Source: Flavobacterium oncorhynchi (GTDB lineage: Bacteria; Bacteroidota; Bacteroidia; Flavobacteriales; Flavobacteriaceae). From it: a DNA stretch of 64,000 nt. The DNA is taken from positions 61,109-125,108 of the forward strand of contig NZ_MUHA01000027.1 of NCBI RefSeq assembly GCF_002217355.1, read 5' to 3'. A program made the translations under genes and the position numbers. The notes under the pieces were generated by a model. The model was given only the letters and a program-made list of their open reading frames with translations. It was not told where the DNA came from and made no database searches. Within the stretch, counting starts at the first letter, position 1. Every line of letters begins with the position of its first letter. Of the stretch, positions 10,001 through 17,381 are shown in pieces.

Positions 10001-11080
10001 ATTAGTGAAGACGATTTATCAAAAGTATTCGATCGCTTTTATCAGGTAAACAATCGTGAAATGAATTTGGGCTCTGGTGTTGGTTTGGCTTTTACAAAAC
10101 GTTTAGTCGAACTGCATCACGGAGAAATTTCTGCCGAAAGTACTAAAGAAGTTGGAAGTGTTTTTAAAGTAACAATTCCTGTTTCAGATCAAGTGTATAA
10201 AAACGATCAACATATCGAAGATTCATTGTACGAGTTAGATATTGTTACCGATAATGAACTTGATAACGAAAATATTCTAGAAGAAGAAAACGAATTAGCA
10301 GAAAGAGATCAGCCAATAAAACTGCTTTTAGTTGATGACAATAAAGAGATTATAGATTATCTGCAGGATTACTTTGGTAAAATTTATGATGTAACAGTTG
10401 CTTACAATGGTCAAATGGCACTTGAACTTTTAGAAATTCACCAATTTGATATTATCATAAGCGATGTAATGATGCCAGAACTTGACGGATTGCATTTTTG
10501 TAAACGTGTTAAACAAAACATCAATACTTCGCACATTCCATTAGTGCTTTTAACCGCCAGAACCGAAACCAGCCAACAGTTAAAAGGTATAGAAATGGGC
10601 GCTGATGATTATATTACAAAACCTTTTTCGACTCCAATATTGGCAGCGAAAATTACAAATCTGCTGCGCTCGCGTAAACGTTTAAAGGAATATTATGCTG
10701 TAGGGAAAGAAATGGTTCCCGAAAACATTGCTTTTAATACGCTTGACGAAGATTTTCTGAAACAAGCCATACAAATTGTCGAAGATCATTTGGCCGATTC
10801 TGAGTTTTCAGTAGATCATTTCAGCCGACAAATTGGTATGAGCCGTTCTAATCTCTATTTAAAACTCAAAGCTATTACAGGCGAATCGGCAATGGATTTT
10901 ATAAAAAGAATCCGATTTAAAAAAGCGGTAGAATTAATGCAGAGTAAGCGATACACCATTGCTCAAATCACCTATATGTGCGGTTTTAACTCTCCATCTT
11001 ATTTTTCAACCGCATTTAAGCAGCATTATGGCTGTATGCCAAGTGAATATTTAGCCAAACTAGAGCAGCCAAAAGAATAA
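7040..11080 (+). CDS. Hybrid two-component system sensor/regulator (HTCS), AraC output
   Basis: This single-chain sensor and transcription factor probably controls the adjacent glycan locus. The start at 7040 is preferred over the in-frame ATG at 6983 because it begins the signal peptide MKKTILLFTFF...SYAQ. The order is a periplasmic two-component-regulator propeller with repeated IWIGT/GLN-type blades, a Y_Y_Y domain, one membrane helix (near WFSLLLLTIIGIAVYIGF), a HisKA domain with phosphoacceptor H838 in VSHELRTP, and an HATPase with DTGVGISEDD and GSGVGL. A receiver follows with D1142 in ISDVMMPELDG, then a C-terminal AraC HTH. At about 1346 aa it is of usual HTCS length. The ligand is probably an oligosaccharide released by the two lyases. 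Confidence 0.96.
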   Translation: MKKTILLFTFFYITLFSVKSYAQVQDRYFRTISVDKGLSQSSVFAIQQDTLGFIWIGTQDGLNRYDSKGFKVYRPIKNTKNSLQSYFIRSLFTDHKGRLWIGGNQGLSVYNYDTDNFTNYQFPKSLGEWYISSITEDSEHRIWAASITGEIFVLSPKDEKFTNIKFKASSHEIKEIAYISFWQQQLLIGTDVGLFQLNPKTHQLKKLNLGINKPYINSVFVDNKNLWIATEGYGVILYNGQNRQTSALTHSSSSNSIADNNIRCVGKDTEGNIWFGTFRGLSIYNQAANSFTNYYHQISQPYTIAQNSVRCFLKDKQNGIWLGTYYGGINYYHKNDIKFNILSQNSAKPSLNDEVIGVIKQDAKGNFWIGTNDKGINYWNKNAGTISYYSNSENNPNSISSNNIKAIAFDDNGNVLVGTHNGGMNLLNPKSGTAQRFRHDEKNPNSIAGDLVYALLKDSKGRIWVGTRTGLDQFHPETKTFTHIHLDKAGKRLTSDAVTFLFEDSKNRIWIGTTNGVTLFYPDALLFGNVGHGKLSEDIVNCITEDQKHRIWIGTREGLRLYDENQESFISFKARKDFFEETIYGIVPDDDGNLWISTNHGLIKFNPDSRSVQNFDESDGLQNKQFNEYSFCKAQDGMLLFGGIKGISYFYPAMIKQKPLPLKLSFTTLEVLNKTVAVNDETNILEQHIDQVKELEIGSEYKQFSIFFNTFNYISSNRTYYYYKLDGIDKDWQRTDQLKVSYSNLPAGKYNFQIKAVGPNGEMSAVRSLTIDILAPWYKTLWFSLLLLTIIGIAVYIGFKIIKERIQAEQQLKLERIDKERVSYINQVKMDFFTNVSHELRTPLTLILAPLEELLKTPFADKISKKKHELMFINAKRLYNLVDQLFEFRKTEMGTRQLKVGKGDIVRFTREIYESFKPLSEKNDIHFAFHTNEEQLLFYFDKDAMEKILFNLLSNAFKYTKTGQSITLELVKKNETVEIKVADTGVGISEDDLSKVFDRFYQVNNREMNLGSGVGLAFTKRLVELHHGEISAESTKEVGSVFKVTIPVSDQVYKNDQHIEDSLYELDIVTDNELDNENILEEENELAERDQPIKLLLVDDNKEIIDYLQDYFGKIYDVTVAYNGQMALELLEIHQFDIIISDVMMPELDGLHFCKRVKQNINTSHIPLVLLTARTETSQQLKGIEMGADDYITKPFSTPILAAKITNLLRSRKRLKEYYAVGKEMVPENIAFNTLDEDFLKQAIQIVEDHLADSEFSVDHFSRQIGMSRSNLYLKLKAITGESAMDFIKRIRFKKAVELMQSKRYTIAQITYMCGFNSPSYFSTAFKQHYGCMPSEYLAKLEQPKE

Positions 11081-11138
11081 CGAAACAACAATACAAACTA
11101 ACTAATGCAAACAAAAAACACCTTTTACAATCCTCCGC

Positions 11139-11154
11139 CTGTTTAATTAAACAG
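11139..11154. promoter_or_regulatory. 16-bp perfect palindrome in the HTCS-DUF4861 spacer
   Basis: CTGTTTAATTAAACAG is a perfect 16-bp palindrome, 185 bases before the DUF4861 start. The rest of the 259-bp spacer (11081-11339) is AT-rich with no other clear structure. It could be a regulator site or the remnant of a weak terminator; there is no adjacent T-run. Function is inferred only from symmetry. Confidence 0.3.
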
Positions 11155-11339
11155 CTGTAAAAACAAAGTCCTTATACAAAGGCAAACTCAATAATTTCGA
11201 AAACTACGACCTCGGCAAAATGATTTCATTTTTGATCGACAAGTTCTTTTTATGCCTTTTTTAAATCAAAACAGAAACAAAAGAAATACAAACAATAACT
11301 TCAAACAAAGCAACATAACAAACTATTAATTAAAATTTT

Positions 11340-12476
11340 ATGAAAATAATAAAATCCTTTTTTATACTTTTTTTTATTTTACCCATTACTTCTATTGGGC
11401 AGACAAAAGCAAGTATTACTATCAAGAACAATTTGACTGTAGATCAAACAGAAACTGTGGTTTGTATAAAATGGCAAGACATACTTTCCTCCTATCCGCA
11501 AATCGATACGGCAAACTTTACTGTAATTAATCCCAGTACAAAAAAGCAAATTCCTTTTCAATTGGAATACAAAGGTTCTGCTGCTGTTCAAAATTTATTA
11601 CTGCAAGTAAATGTTAAAGCAAAATCAACACTAAATCTTTCTATTCAAAAAGGGAAACCCGAGATTTTTGCAGCAAAAACATATGCTCGCTACGTTCCTG
11701 AACGCAAAGATGATTTTGCTTGGGAAAATGATAAAATTGCATTTCGCGCTTACGGAAAAGCTTTAGAAAAAACAGAAGGTGACGCTTATGGTTTTGATGT
11801 TTGGGTAAAACGAACGAACAAGCTAGTATTAAATGACCGCTACAAACGCGATGATTACCATATCGATCATGGTGACGGCTTAGATTATTATCATGTAGGT
11901 TTTACATTGGGTGCCGGAAATATGGCTCCGTTTATCAAAGACACTATTCGTTACTCAGGCAATTATCACCAATGGAAAGTTTTAGACAACGGCCCTTTAC
12001 GCTCCACTTTTCAACTAAAATATGACGAATGGAACGCTGGCGGCATAAAAATGAGCGCCGTAAAAACTATCTCGCTTGATGCAGGTTCGCAGCTTAACCG
12101 AATCGAAAACATCTACACATTCAATGACAATAAACCAATTCCCGTTGTTATAGGAATCATAAAAAGAGAAAAAGCAGGCGTTATTGCTTTAAATGAACAA
12201 CAAGGTATTATGGGATATTGGGAACCCACTTTCGAAAAAGACGGCACAACAGCTGTAGGTTCAATTTTAACAACTCCAACAACAGCAATGTGGAGCAGCA
12301 AAGAACAAATACTAACACAAACAACTGTCAAAAACAACGAACCGATTGTGTATTATACTGGGGCAGCTTGGGACAAAGCAGGTAAAATTACAACTGCAAA
12401 ACAATGGTTTGACTACTTGAATACTTTTCATCAAAAAGTAAACAACCCACTGATTGTAACAGTAAAAAAGAACTAA
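11340..12476 (+). CDS. DUF4861 family secreted protein
   Basis: This is a secreted protein of 378 aa with a signal peptide (about 1-20, ending ITSIGQ). It resembles the DUF4861 family, which recurs in Bacteroidota loci for uronate-containing polysaccharides but whose reaction is not established to my knowledge. The sequence is beta-rich with scattered acidic and His residues, for example YHIDHGDGLDYYHVGF around residues 175-190, a plausible sugar- or metal-binding segment. It lies between the HTCS and an SDR dehydrogenase, 35 bp from the latter, consistent with one transcript for glycan breakdown. It may act on the unsaturated oligosaccharides released by the lyases, but nothing in the sequence proves catalysis. 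Confidence 0.75.
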   Translation: MKIIKSFFILFFILPITSIGQTKASITIKNNLTVDQTETVVCIKWQDILSSYPQIDTANFTVINPSTKKQIPFQLEYKGSAAVQNLLLQVNVKAKSTLNLSIQKGKPEIFAAKTYARYVPERKDDFAWENDKIAFRAYGKALEKTEGDAYGFDVWVKRTNKLVLNDRYKRDDYHIDHGDGLDYYHVGFTLGAGNMAPFIKDTIRYSGNYHQWKVLDNGPLRSTFQLKYDEWNAGGIKMSAVKTISLDAGSQLNRIENIYTFNDNKPIPVVIGIIKREKAGVIALNEQQGIMGYWEPTFEKDGTTAVGSILTTPTTAMWSSKEQILTQTTVKNNEPIVYYTGAAWDKAGKITTAKQWFDYLNTFHQKVNNPLIVTVKKN

Positions 12477-12511
12477 AACAGAATTACTATTAACTATAAA
12501 CAAAAAAAAGA

Positions 12512-13306
12512 ATGTCAATTAATTTATTTGATTTAACAGGAAAAACAGCATTAATTACAGGTGGTGTTCACGGATTAGGAATGGCAATGGCTAAAGGACT
12601 TGGACATGCAGGTGCAAAAATTGTAGTAAACGACCATTCGTCGCAAGAAGCTGTAAACAATGCAATTGCCGAATACAAATCGGAAGGAATTGAGGCTTAC
12701 GGTTACTTATTTGATGTTACTGATGAAAATGCAGTAATCGAAGCAATTAATAAAATAGAGTCTGAAGTAGGTCCTATCGATATTTTAATAAACAATGCCG
12801 GAATTATCAAAAGAACGCCAATTATCGAAATGGAAGTTGCAGATTTTGAAGCTGTGGTAAAGGTTGATTTAACAGGTCCTTTTATTGTTTCTAAAAATGT
12901 TGCTAAAGGAATGATTACACGCGGAGGCGGAAAAATCATTAATATGTGTTCAATGATGAGTGAACTTGGCCGAGATTCTGTAAGTGCTTACGCATCGGCA
13001 AAAGGCGGATTAAAAATGCTGACTAAAAACATGGCTACGGAATGGGCTAAATTCAACATTCAAACAAACGGAATTGGTCCTGGTTATTTTGCAACAAGCC
13101 AAACGGCTCCAATTCGAGTAAACGGACATCCTTTTAATGAGTTTATTATGGGAAGAACTCCAGCAGGACGTTGGGGAGATCCAGACGATTTACAAGGTGC
13201 AGCAATCTTTTTAAGCTCAAAAGCAAGTGATTTTGTAAACGGTCATATTGTTTATGTAGACGGCGGTATACTAGCAACAATTGGAAAACCATCTAACGAA
13301 AATTAG
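12512..13306 (+). CDS. SDR-family dehydrogenase, gluconate 5-dehydrogenase / KduD-like
   Basis: This is a cytoplasmic NAD(P)-dependent short-chain dehydrogenase of classical length (264 aa). It shows the cofactor motif TGGVHGLG (about 17-24), NNAG near residue 92, a catalytic Ser in NMCSMMSE and the YASAK (YxxxK) active site. The closest families are gluconate 5-dehydrogenases and 2-dehydro-3-deoxy-gluconate dehydrogenases (KduD). Beside polysaccharide lyases, a role in reducing the 4-deoxy-ketouronate made from unsaturated uronates is reasonable, but no kduI, kdgK or kdgA is visible here to complete that route. There is no signal peptide. It is the last gene of the locus before a repeat-containing spacer. 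Confidence 0.85.
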   Translation: MSINLFDLTGKTALITGGVHGLGMAMAKGLGHAGAKIVVNDHSSQEAVNNAIAEYKSEGIEAYGYLFDVTDENAVIEAINKIESEVGPIDILINNAGIIKRTPIIEMEVADFEAVVKVDLTGPFIVSKNVAKGMITRGGGKIINMCSMMSELGRDSVSAYASAKGGLKMLTKNMATEWAKFNIQTNGIGPGYFATSQTAPIRVNGHPFNEFIMGRTPAGRWGDPDDLQGAAIFLSSKASDFVNGHIVYVDGGILATIGKPSNEN

Positions 13307-13658
13307 ATCGTAATTAACATCATAAAATTAACATTCGTTCGTTGAACTTACACTATTTTATAAAAAATGCTCCAGCGGAGCGGAATATATATTTTTAAAA
13401 AAAATATGCCGCTCCTCTGGAGCTTTTTATGCACGGAACTAAATTATGCTATAAATATTCAGCTCCTCTGGAGCTTTCTTCAGCAAAGCCTTTTGTTTAC
13501 AGCATTAGGCTTTGCTTTTTTTACTGTTTCTGAGTATTTTACAGATAAATCTTAAAAAATTAAAAATTTCTTACTAAAAATATCGTTTTTTAAACGAAAT
13601 TTGCGCTTTAATATTAAAAAATTAAAAACAAACCCCAAGTTTAATCAAAACCCTACTA
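13307..13658. repeat. 352-bp noncoding spacer with three GCTCC-hairpin repeats
   Basis: The spacer after the glycan locus has three short hairpins: GCTCCAGCGGAGC (13369-13381), GCTCCTCTGGAGC (13411-13423) and GCTCCTCTGGAGC (13462-13474). The first two are the inverted ends of one roughly 65-bp REP-like element, with flanking GGAATAT and ATGCCGC sequences also roughly complementary. The third is a lone half. A 62-codon open frame through this stretch is not convincing as a gene. The last 100 bases are AT-rich and presumably hold the promoter of the next gene. Confidence 0.7.
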
Positions 13659-14882
13659 ATGAAAAAAACGTATTATTTTTTTCCAGTACTTGCCGTTCTG
13701 GCAAGTATCACTTTTGCGTGCAGTGACAAGGAAGACGGCGAAAATTACAAGCCAAATTATCTACCTAGTATTGACGCTGCAACATTACCAGCAGGAAATC
13801 GTGCCTTTACAATGTTTGAAGACGCTGAAAACTCTTCAAAAATGTACGACAATAAAGACCGCTGGTTTAGAGTAAATGAGCCTTTGCAAGTAATTCAAAA
13901 AGGCAAAGATTCTGTTCAGGTATCACTGTATTCACCAGTTGGATTGACTGATGTGAAAATATATGCTAAATTACCTAACTACGAAAAACGCTTTGTTCTT
14001 TACAATTTTTCAAAAGTACCCGCTTTTCACAGATCTTTCCATCAAATTCCGTTAACTGCAGGAAAACACGACTACGAACTTGAAAACGGCAAAACAGTAA
14101 CGATCGATAAAATCGAAGGATTTTCTTCGGGAGCAATCGAGTTTTCTGTAGAATCTACCGATCCTTTATTTCAGAAATTTAAAAAAATCAAGTCTACACA
14201 CTTAGTACAATTTAGCGCTGCATATCATACCAATGAACTTGGTAAGTTTTTACCAATGAATCCAGTTTTAGCAAAAGAAGCCATAACTATGATCATCAAT
14301 TATTCTTATGCTTTAAGTCATCCTTTGTATTACAGCACTTTTACAAATTTCAACAAATACAAACAAGAACAGGCAGCTACAGCAGGAACCGCAATAAATG
14401 GCGCACTTAATTGGCATGGTAATGCTGAAGATAAGGACGGGACTTACGACTATTTAACTAAAGAGGAAATAGAAAAAACGTACTGGAATTACCTTGATGG
14501 CAGAACGGTTAATATGGCAATGGTTGGCGGTGCAGCAGCTTTAGGCGGCGGTGCATTGGCTTCTCAATGGGAATCTGGTTATGTTACAGGACACTGGTTA
14601 GGTGAAATGTCGGTTTGGTCACACGAATACTCGCATCATATTGGCTGGGGACACAGCAGTAACTTAGCAAACAGCGGTGAAGGCGGCGGTCAACAGGAAA
14701 TGCTTACTGATTTTTACAAATACTTGATTTACTTAAACGATCTTCCTTTTACAGATCCTGAAGTCCTAAAAGGATACAGCAAAACAAGCTACCTAACGGG
14801 TAAATATAAAAAACCAGAATTTAAGATCAATCCTAAAAACCCATTTTTACTAAAATATAAAGGAGAAGGAAAATGGAACTAA
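13659..14882 (+). CDS. Lipoprotein with metzincin-type zinc motif (putative metallopeptidase)
   Basis: This is a predicted outer-membrane-anchored lipoprotein: the lipobox ends TFAC-S with Cys at about residue 21. The decisive feature is H322-E-Y-S-H326-H-I-G-W-G-H332, an exact HExxHxxGxxH metzincin zinc motif with E323 as the general base. QQEML around residues 345-349 could supply a Met-turn. The 200 residues before the motif are beta-rich and resemble no family I can name. A glycine/alanine-rich segment (AMVGGAAALGGGALAS) precedes the motif. The gene sits 14 bp upstream of a second lipoprotein, so the two probably act together at the cell surface. The protease assignment rests on the motif alone, and the substrate is unknown. 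Confidence 0.7.
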   Translation: MKKTYYFFPVLAVLASITFACSDKEDGENYKPNYLPSIDAATLPAGNRAFTMFEDAENSSKMYDNKDRWFRVNEPLQVIQKGKDSVQVSLYSPVGLTDVKIYAKLPNYEKRFVLYNFSKVPAFHRSFHQIPLTAGKHDYELENGKTVTIDKIEGFSSGAIEFSVESTDPLFQKFKKIKSTHLVQFSAAYHTNELGKFLPMNPVLAKEAITMIINYSYALSHPLYYSTFTNFNKYKQEQAATAGTAINGALNWHGNAEDKDGTYDYLTKEEIEKTYWNYLDGRTVNMAMVGGAAALGGGALASQWESGYVTGHWLGEMSVWSHEYSHHIGWGHSSNLANSGEGGGQQEMLTDFYKYLIYLNDLPFTDPEVLKGYSKTSYLTGKYKKPEFKINPKNPFLLKYKGEGKWN

Positions 14883-14896
14883 CCCGCAAAATCAAC

Positions 14897-15904
14897 ATGA
14901 ATAAACTACCTTTTTTAATACTGCTGCTTTGTTTTATTACCAGTTGCAGCAAAGATTCTGATGGTCCTGAACCAACAAATTACGACTATTACTACCCTAC
15001 AAACGAAGCTTCTATTACAGCTAAACAAATTGGCGACGGAGCCGGAACACTTGATCCTAAAGGAATTACGATTTCAAAAGAGAAATTATATGTTTGCAAT
15101 GGCAATGTTTTAGAGGTTTTTAATGCCGTGACTTTAGCACATATTAAAACAATTGCAAACTACACAAAAGGAAGCACAACAATTCCGTTTGTTAATTTAA
15201 CATCTGTTTCTATTGATAATGGACGAATTTATGTTGGAAGTGTAGAATCGAGACTTTTTGTTCTTGACGAAAGCACTACTCTTGGAATTAACACGGTTGG
15301 AAACGGACAATGGTGGCAGACTTTTGTACACGTTTTTGGCGTTGTTGCAAAGGACGGATTGGTATTTGTAAAGGAAAAAGAAAAATCTATTAAAGTTTTT
15401 GAAGCTTCACAAATTACCGAAACCAGTGACTGGAATTTAAAACCTTTTGCTAAACTTAATACTTTAAGCGGTTTCGATCAAGTGTATTCTATGGATGTAA
15501 CCGATGGAAATTTGGTAGTTGCAGGAAGAGATGCTAAAAGCTATTTATATTATAACATTGCCGGAATTCGTGCCAATGCTGCAGCTTCAATAACCACTCC
15601 ATTAGAACCCGTAAAAGCTCCTTTTGAAGACGCAAAACCAATTGCGGTAGTATTTAGTAAAGATTGGGCGATAACATCAGAAAACGCAGGAAACACCTCT
15701 TATTTACGTCTTTATCCAAAAGATGAGTTTAACAATAGAGAATACAAACCAAGAGTAAATGCTTCTGATATTATGGGACAAAATCCTTTTGGCACTATTG
15801 TAAGTACTGTACTGCTTAATGATCGCATCTTTTTATCTGATAATACAAATAAAACAATTCGAGTTGTTAAGCTTAATAAATCAACAATTGCGGAGCAAAA
15901 GTAA
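14897..15904 (+). CDS. Lipoprotein, beta-propeller-like, unknown function
   Basis: This predicted SPII lipoprotein begins MNKLPFLILLLCFITSC, so I place the start at 14897 rather than the upstream in-frame ATG at 14873, which would overlap the previous gene and spoil the signal peptide. The mature protein (about 315 aa) is made of repeated short beta segments such as KLYVCNGNVLEVFN, GRIYVGSVESRLFVLD, GLVFVKEKEKSIKVFE and DRIFLSDNTNKTIRVV. This is typical of YVTN/PQQ-like beta-propellers. No catalytic residues are evident. It probably forms a two-gene unit with the upstream metzincin-like lipoprotein and may be its binding or targeting partner. The family was not recognised beyond the propeller pattern. 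Confidence 0.75.
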   Translation: MNKLPFLILLLCFITSCSKDSDGPEPTNYDYYYPTNEASITAKQIGDGAGTLDPKGITISKEKLYVCNGNVLEVFNAVTLAHIKTIANYTKGSTTIPFVNLTSVSIDNGRIYVGSVESRLFVLDESTTLGINTVGNGQWWQTFVHVFGVVAKDGLVFVKEKEKSIKVFEASQITETSDWNLKPFAKLNTLSGFDQVYSMDVTDGNLVVAGRDAKSYLYYNIAGIRANAAASITTPLEPVKAPFEDAKPIAVVFSKDWAITSENAGNTSYLRLYPKDEFNNREYKPRVNASDIMGQNPFGTIVSTVLLNDRIFLSDNTNKTIRVVKLNKSTIAEQK

Positions 15905-16120
15905 AATTCTCCTCTGCCCTTGTTGAATACGTATTAAACACATAGAAACATAGACTCTATTTTTATCTATAACAAGGAGACAAAAAAACACACGTTTCTC
16001 TCACATAGGCGCGCTATGTGCATTTAAATTAAGTGAAACGCCTTTTATTGAAGTATAAAACTATATTTCTATGTGTTTAAAAATTATGCGCAAAGCATTT
16101 TAAACAATTCAATTACAATC
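15905..16120. repeat. ACACATAG-family inverted repeat element (15934-16080)
   Basis: Nearly perfect inverted ends flank about 107 bp: TTAAACACATAGAAACATAG (15934-15953) and CTATATTTCTATGTGTTTAA (16061-16080), with one mismatch in 20. An internal palindrome CACATAG-GCGCG-CTATGTG lies at 16002-16020 and repeats the CACATAG core. The element has no ORF. Related copies lie at 6852-6938 and 47862-48029. Confidence 0.8.
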
Positions 16121-16159
16121 AAAAACACCTCTAAAACTTTAGGCTTTAGAGGTGTTTTT
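16121..16159 (-). terminator. Rho-independent terminator of the phosphonate-type operon
   Basis: A 15-bp perfect stem (AAAAACACCTCTAAA / TTTAGAGGTGTTTTT) with a 9-base loop and U-rich flanks on both strands lies 20 bases beyond the MFS stop codon. It probably ends the minus-strand operon and may act bidirectionally. Confidence 0.8.
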
Positions 16160-16178
16160 ATTTTATGAAAAATAGCTT

Positions 16179-17381
16179 TTATCGCTCTTCTTTAATCAAA
16201 TACATTATTGAGGCTGACAATAAACATATTATAGAAATGACTAAGAATAAAAACTTCGTATTTCCTGTTTTTTCAATAATATACCCAAGTAATGGCTCTC
16301 CTAAAGCTGCAAAAAGATAACCGCACATATTCATGGTTCCAATTGCAGTTCCTGTTCGCTCCCGCCCCATTATCTGCGGACATAAAGCCCAAAAGTTAGC
16401 TTGAGGTCCGTAAACAAAAAAACCGCAGGCAATCAAAAGAAATCCTATCACAACTAGATTTGCATTATGCATAAAGAACAATAGAAATGAAAGCCCGCAG
16501 CAAACCAGCATTCCCATAAATATAGATTTGTAATTGCTTTTAAAAAGCGTTGTTGACAGCTGTCCAAAACTAAAAGCACCAAAAGCCATACCTAACGGAA
16601 GCAAAAAGGTAACCCAGATTAACGAAGGATCTTCTTTCCAGTTATCACCTAAAAAATGCACAGGAACCCAAAATATTAATCCGTAGCGCGCCATACTTTC
16701 CAACCCAAATGACAGGCAGACTAATCTAAACTTTTTATGTCCCAAAACTTCACTGTAGCTCTTTTTTATTGCTGCAAAATCGAAACCTTTTGATTTTCTT
16801 TCTACAGGAACCGGCGATGCTTTTATAAAAACTAAAAATACGGTAGCCGATACAAATAGTAATAAAACCGGCAATCTAAACAACATTCTCCAGTCTAAAT
16901 GAAGCGAGGTAATGTAAATTGAAATACCAAAAGTCACTGCCGATGAAAATCCCGCCGCCATGGTATATAAACCAAAGGCTTTGTTCTGCTCTTCAGTTTT
17001 AAACCAATTGGCAATTATTTTTCCCCCAGGAGCCCAAGCCATCGATTGAAAATAGCCGTTTAAGAACCATAAAACTAAAATGATATAAGGCGAATGGGTA
17101 AAACTAATTCCTAAGTTGCAGGCAATAGACAAGTAAGCTCCTATTGGTACTAAGTATTTTGGATTAAAACGATCGGCAAGATTCCCGTTGATAAACTGTC
17201 CTAGCGAATAACCAATCAGCATAGCAAAACTTATCCAGCCAATAAAAGTATATGAAATTCCTAAATCTTCACGCATTGCTTTTGTTGCCCAGCCAAAGTT
17301 ATGTCTACCTGTATAAAAAAACAGGTAACAAAACATGGTGATAAAAAGCATTTGGTATTTTTTTGAAATTCTACTAATCAT
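16179..17381 (-). CDS. MFS transporter, organophosphate:phosphate antiporter (OPA) type
   Basis: This inner-membrane carrier of 400 aa has about 12 hydrophobic helices and a central cytoplasmic loop (around residues 190-215, VPVERKSKGF). The first helix contains YTGRHNFGWATKAM, which recalls the Arg-containing helix 1 of GlpT/UhpT-type OPA transporters that exchange phosphorylated organics for phosphate. The motif WAPGGKIIANWF around residue 120 also fits. The start overlaps the dehydrogenase stop by one base, so it is translationally coupled in the operon. Next to PhoD and a phosphonatase-like hydrolase, import of an organophosphonate or phosphate ester is the best guess. Substrate specificity is not provable here. 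Confidence 0.82.
   Translation of the reverse strand: MISRISKKYQMLFITMFCYLFFYTGRHNFGWATKAMREDLGISYTFIGWISFAMLIGYSLGQFINGNLADRFNPKYLVPIGAYLSIACNLGISFTHSPYIILVLWFLNGYFQSMAWAPGGKIIANWFKTEEQNKAFGLYTMAAGFSSAVTFGISIYITSLHLDWRMLFRLPVLLLFVSATVFLVFIKASPVPVERKSKGFDFAAIKKSYSEVLGHKKFRLVCLSFGLESMARYGLIFWVPVHFLGDNWKEDPSLIWVTFLLPLGMAFGAFSFGQLSTTLFKSNYKSIFMGMLVCCGLSFLLFFMHNANLVVIGFLLIACGFFVYGPQANFWALCPQIMGRERTGTAIGTMNMCGYLFAALGEPLLGYIIEKTGNTKFLFLVISIICLLSASIMYLIKEER

Noticed and set aside
13367..13555. 62-codon open frame in the GCTCC hairpin region
   Set aside because: It runs through the inverted repeats, starts within a hairpin and has no family-like or signal sequence; it is a by-product of the repeat.
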